DNA of 64,000 nt, from NCBI RefSeq assembly GCF_027922045.1, contig NZ_BSEX01000004.1, positions 1-64,000 on the forward strand, in the 5' to 3' direction. Source of the DNA: Microbacterium terregens. GTDB taxonomy: Bacteria > Pseudomonadota > Alphaproteobacteria > Sphingomonadales > Sphingomonadaceae. The stretch's first letter is position 1. Every line of letters starts with the position of its first letter. The position numbers and the translations under genes were made by a program. This document shows, one piece after another, positions 63,837 to 64,000 of this stretch. The notes under the pieces are model-generated. The model worked only from the letters and a program-made list of their open reading frames with translations. It did no database searches and had not been told where the DNA came from.

Positions 63837-64000
63837 GCCGCCGGCTCCAGCGGCAGCACGCGGGCGTCGGGCAGCGCCACCGGCACATGGCTCGCCACCA
63901 GAACGATGCCGCCCCCCGCGCGGTGCCGTGCCACCAGATCCTCCAGCAGGGTGGTCGAGGCGGCGTCGAGGCCGTTGACCGGCTCGTCCAGCAGCCAGAT
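63833..64000 (-). CDS. ccmA: Heme exporter ATP-binding protein CcmA (C-terminal fragment)
   Basis: The last 55 codons of an ABC ATPase, truncated by the window edge. The fragment begins IWLLDEPVNGLDAAS (Walker B and D-loop), continues with LLEDLVARHRAGGGIVLVAS and ends with the H-loop region SHVPVALPDARVLPL. The overlap with ccmB and the small size of the remaining domain identify it as CcmA. The start lies beyond 64000. Confidence 0.9.
   Translation of the reverse strand: MWLLDEPVNGLDAASTTLLEDLVARHRAGGGIVLVASHVPVALPDARVLPLEPAA

Overview
The window is a contiguous piece of a GC-rich (about 67-70 percent by eye) alphaproteobacterial chromosome. It most likely comes from a Sphingomonas-like member of the Sphingomonadaceae. 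The evidence is the hisS-prfA-prmC-DUF4167 run, the miaB-phoH-ybeY-corC / lnt-metK / trmB backbone, a MucR-family regulator, a Fur protein without the CxxC pair, and the coxBA-ctaB-ctaG-coxC-DUF983-surf1-thrC order. Coding density is very high. Many neighbours overlap by 4 nt (ATGA or GTGA), and no gene-free stretch exceeds about 250 nt. There is no rRNA, CRISPR array, transposase or prophage gene.

Layout. 0.2-2.5 kb: O-antigen/exopolysaccharide flippase, CBS protein, small membrane protein. 2.6-7.7 kb (minus): DUF4167 protein, prmC, prfA, hisS, tRNA-Gly, YnfA-type membrane protein, tRNA-Tyr. 7.9-13.9 kb (plus): M28 peptidase and rlmB, then gamma-glutamyltransferase and an acyl-CoA synthetase. 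14.1-17.0 kb (minus): M16 peptidase. 17.2-20.3 kb: Asp/Asn-hydroxylase-like protein, nfuA, rutE-like nitroreductase, tsaB, rimI. 20.4-26.2 kb: mucR, fur, plsC, miaB, phoH, ybeY, corC. 26.4-30.7 kb: an accessory block (catalase, PQQ-type sugar dehydrogenase, PRC-barrel lipoprotein, PHA-granule-type protein, VOC protein). 30.8-36.7 kb: lnt, metK, an exported protein, tRNA-Arg, PAP2 phosphatase, trmB and a small ORF.

36.9-45.2 kb (minus): a small low-complexity protein, a complete tripartite RND efflux operon (adaptor, pump, outer-membrane factor) and a second M28 peptidase. 45.3-49.6 kb: aminopeptidase N and an M49 (DPP III-like) peptidase. 49.6-53.3 kb (minus): pyrE-pdxJ-acpS-lepB-AI-2E transporter, a fully overlapping five-gene run. 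53.5-60.7 kb: the aa3-type cytochrome c oxidase structural and assembly genes, split by an inverted DUF2490 gene and including a 44-codon CoxF-like gene. 60.8-63.0 kb: thrC and a methyltransferase. 63.2-64.0 kb (minus): ccmB and the 3' end of ccmA, cut by the window edge.

Most of this is housekeeping: translation factors and tRNA modification, ribosome maturation, lipoprotein maturation, the SAM cycle and respiration. I did not find an obviously new multi-gene system. The strongest anomaly is hisS. Its class II catalytic core is normal at about 77 percent GC, but the last ~140 codons drop abruptly to about 57 percent GC and encode a C-terminal domain unlike the usual HisRS anticodon-binding domain. 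This points to acquisition of a foreign domain. Other notable items are a near-perfect 20-bp palindrome just upstream of metK (candidate SahR-type operator), a three-copy palindromic intergenic repeat with an identical 49-nt half, and a REPIN-like inverted pair of palindromes.
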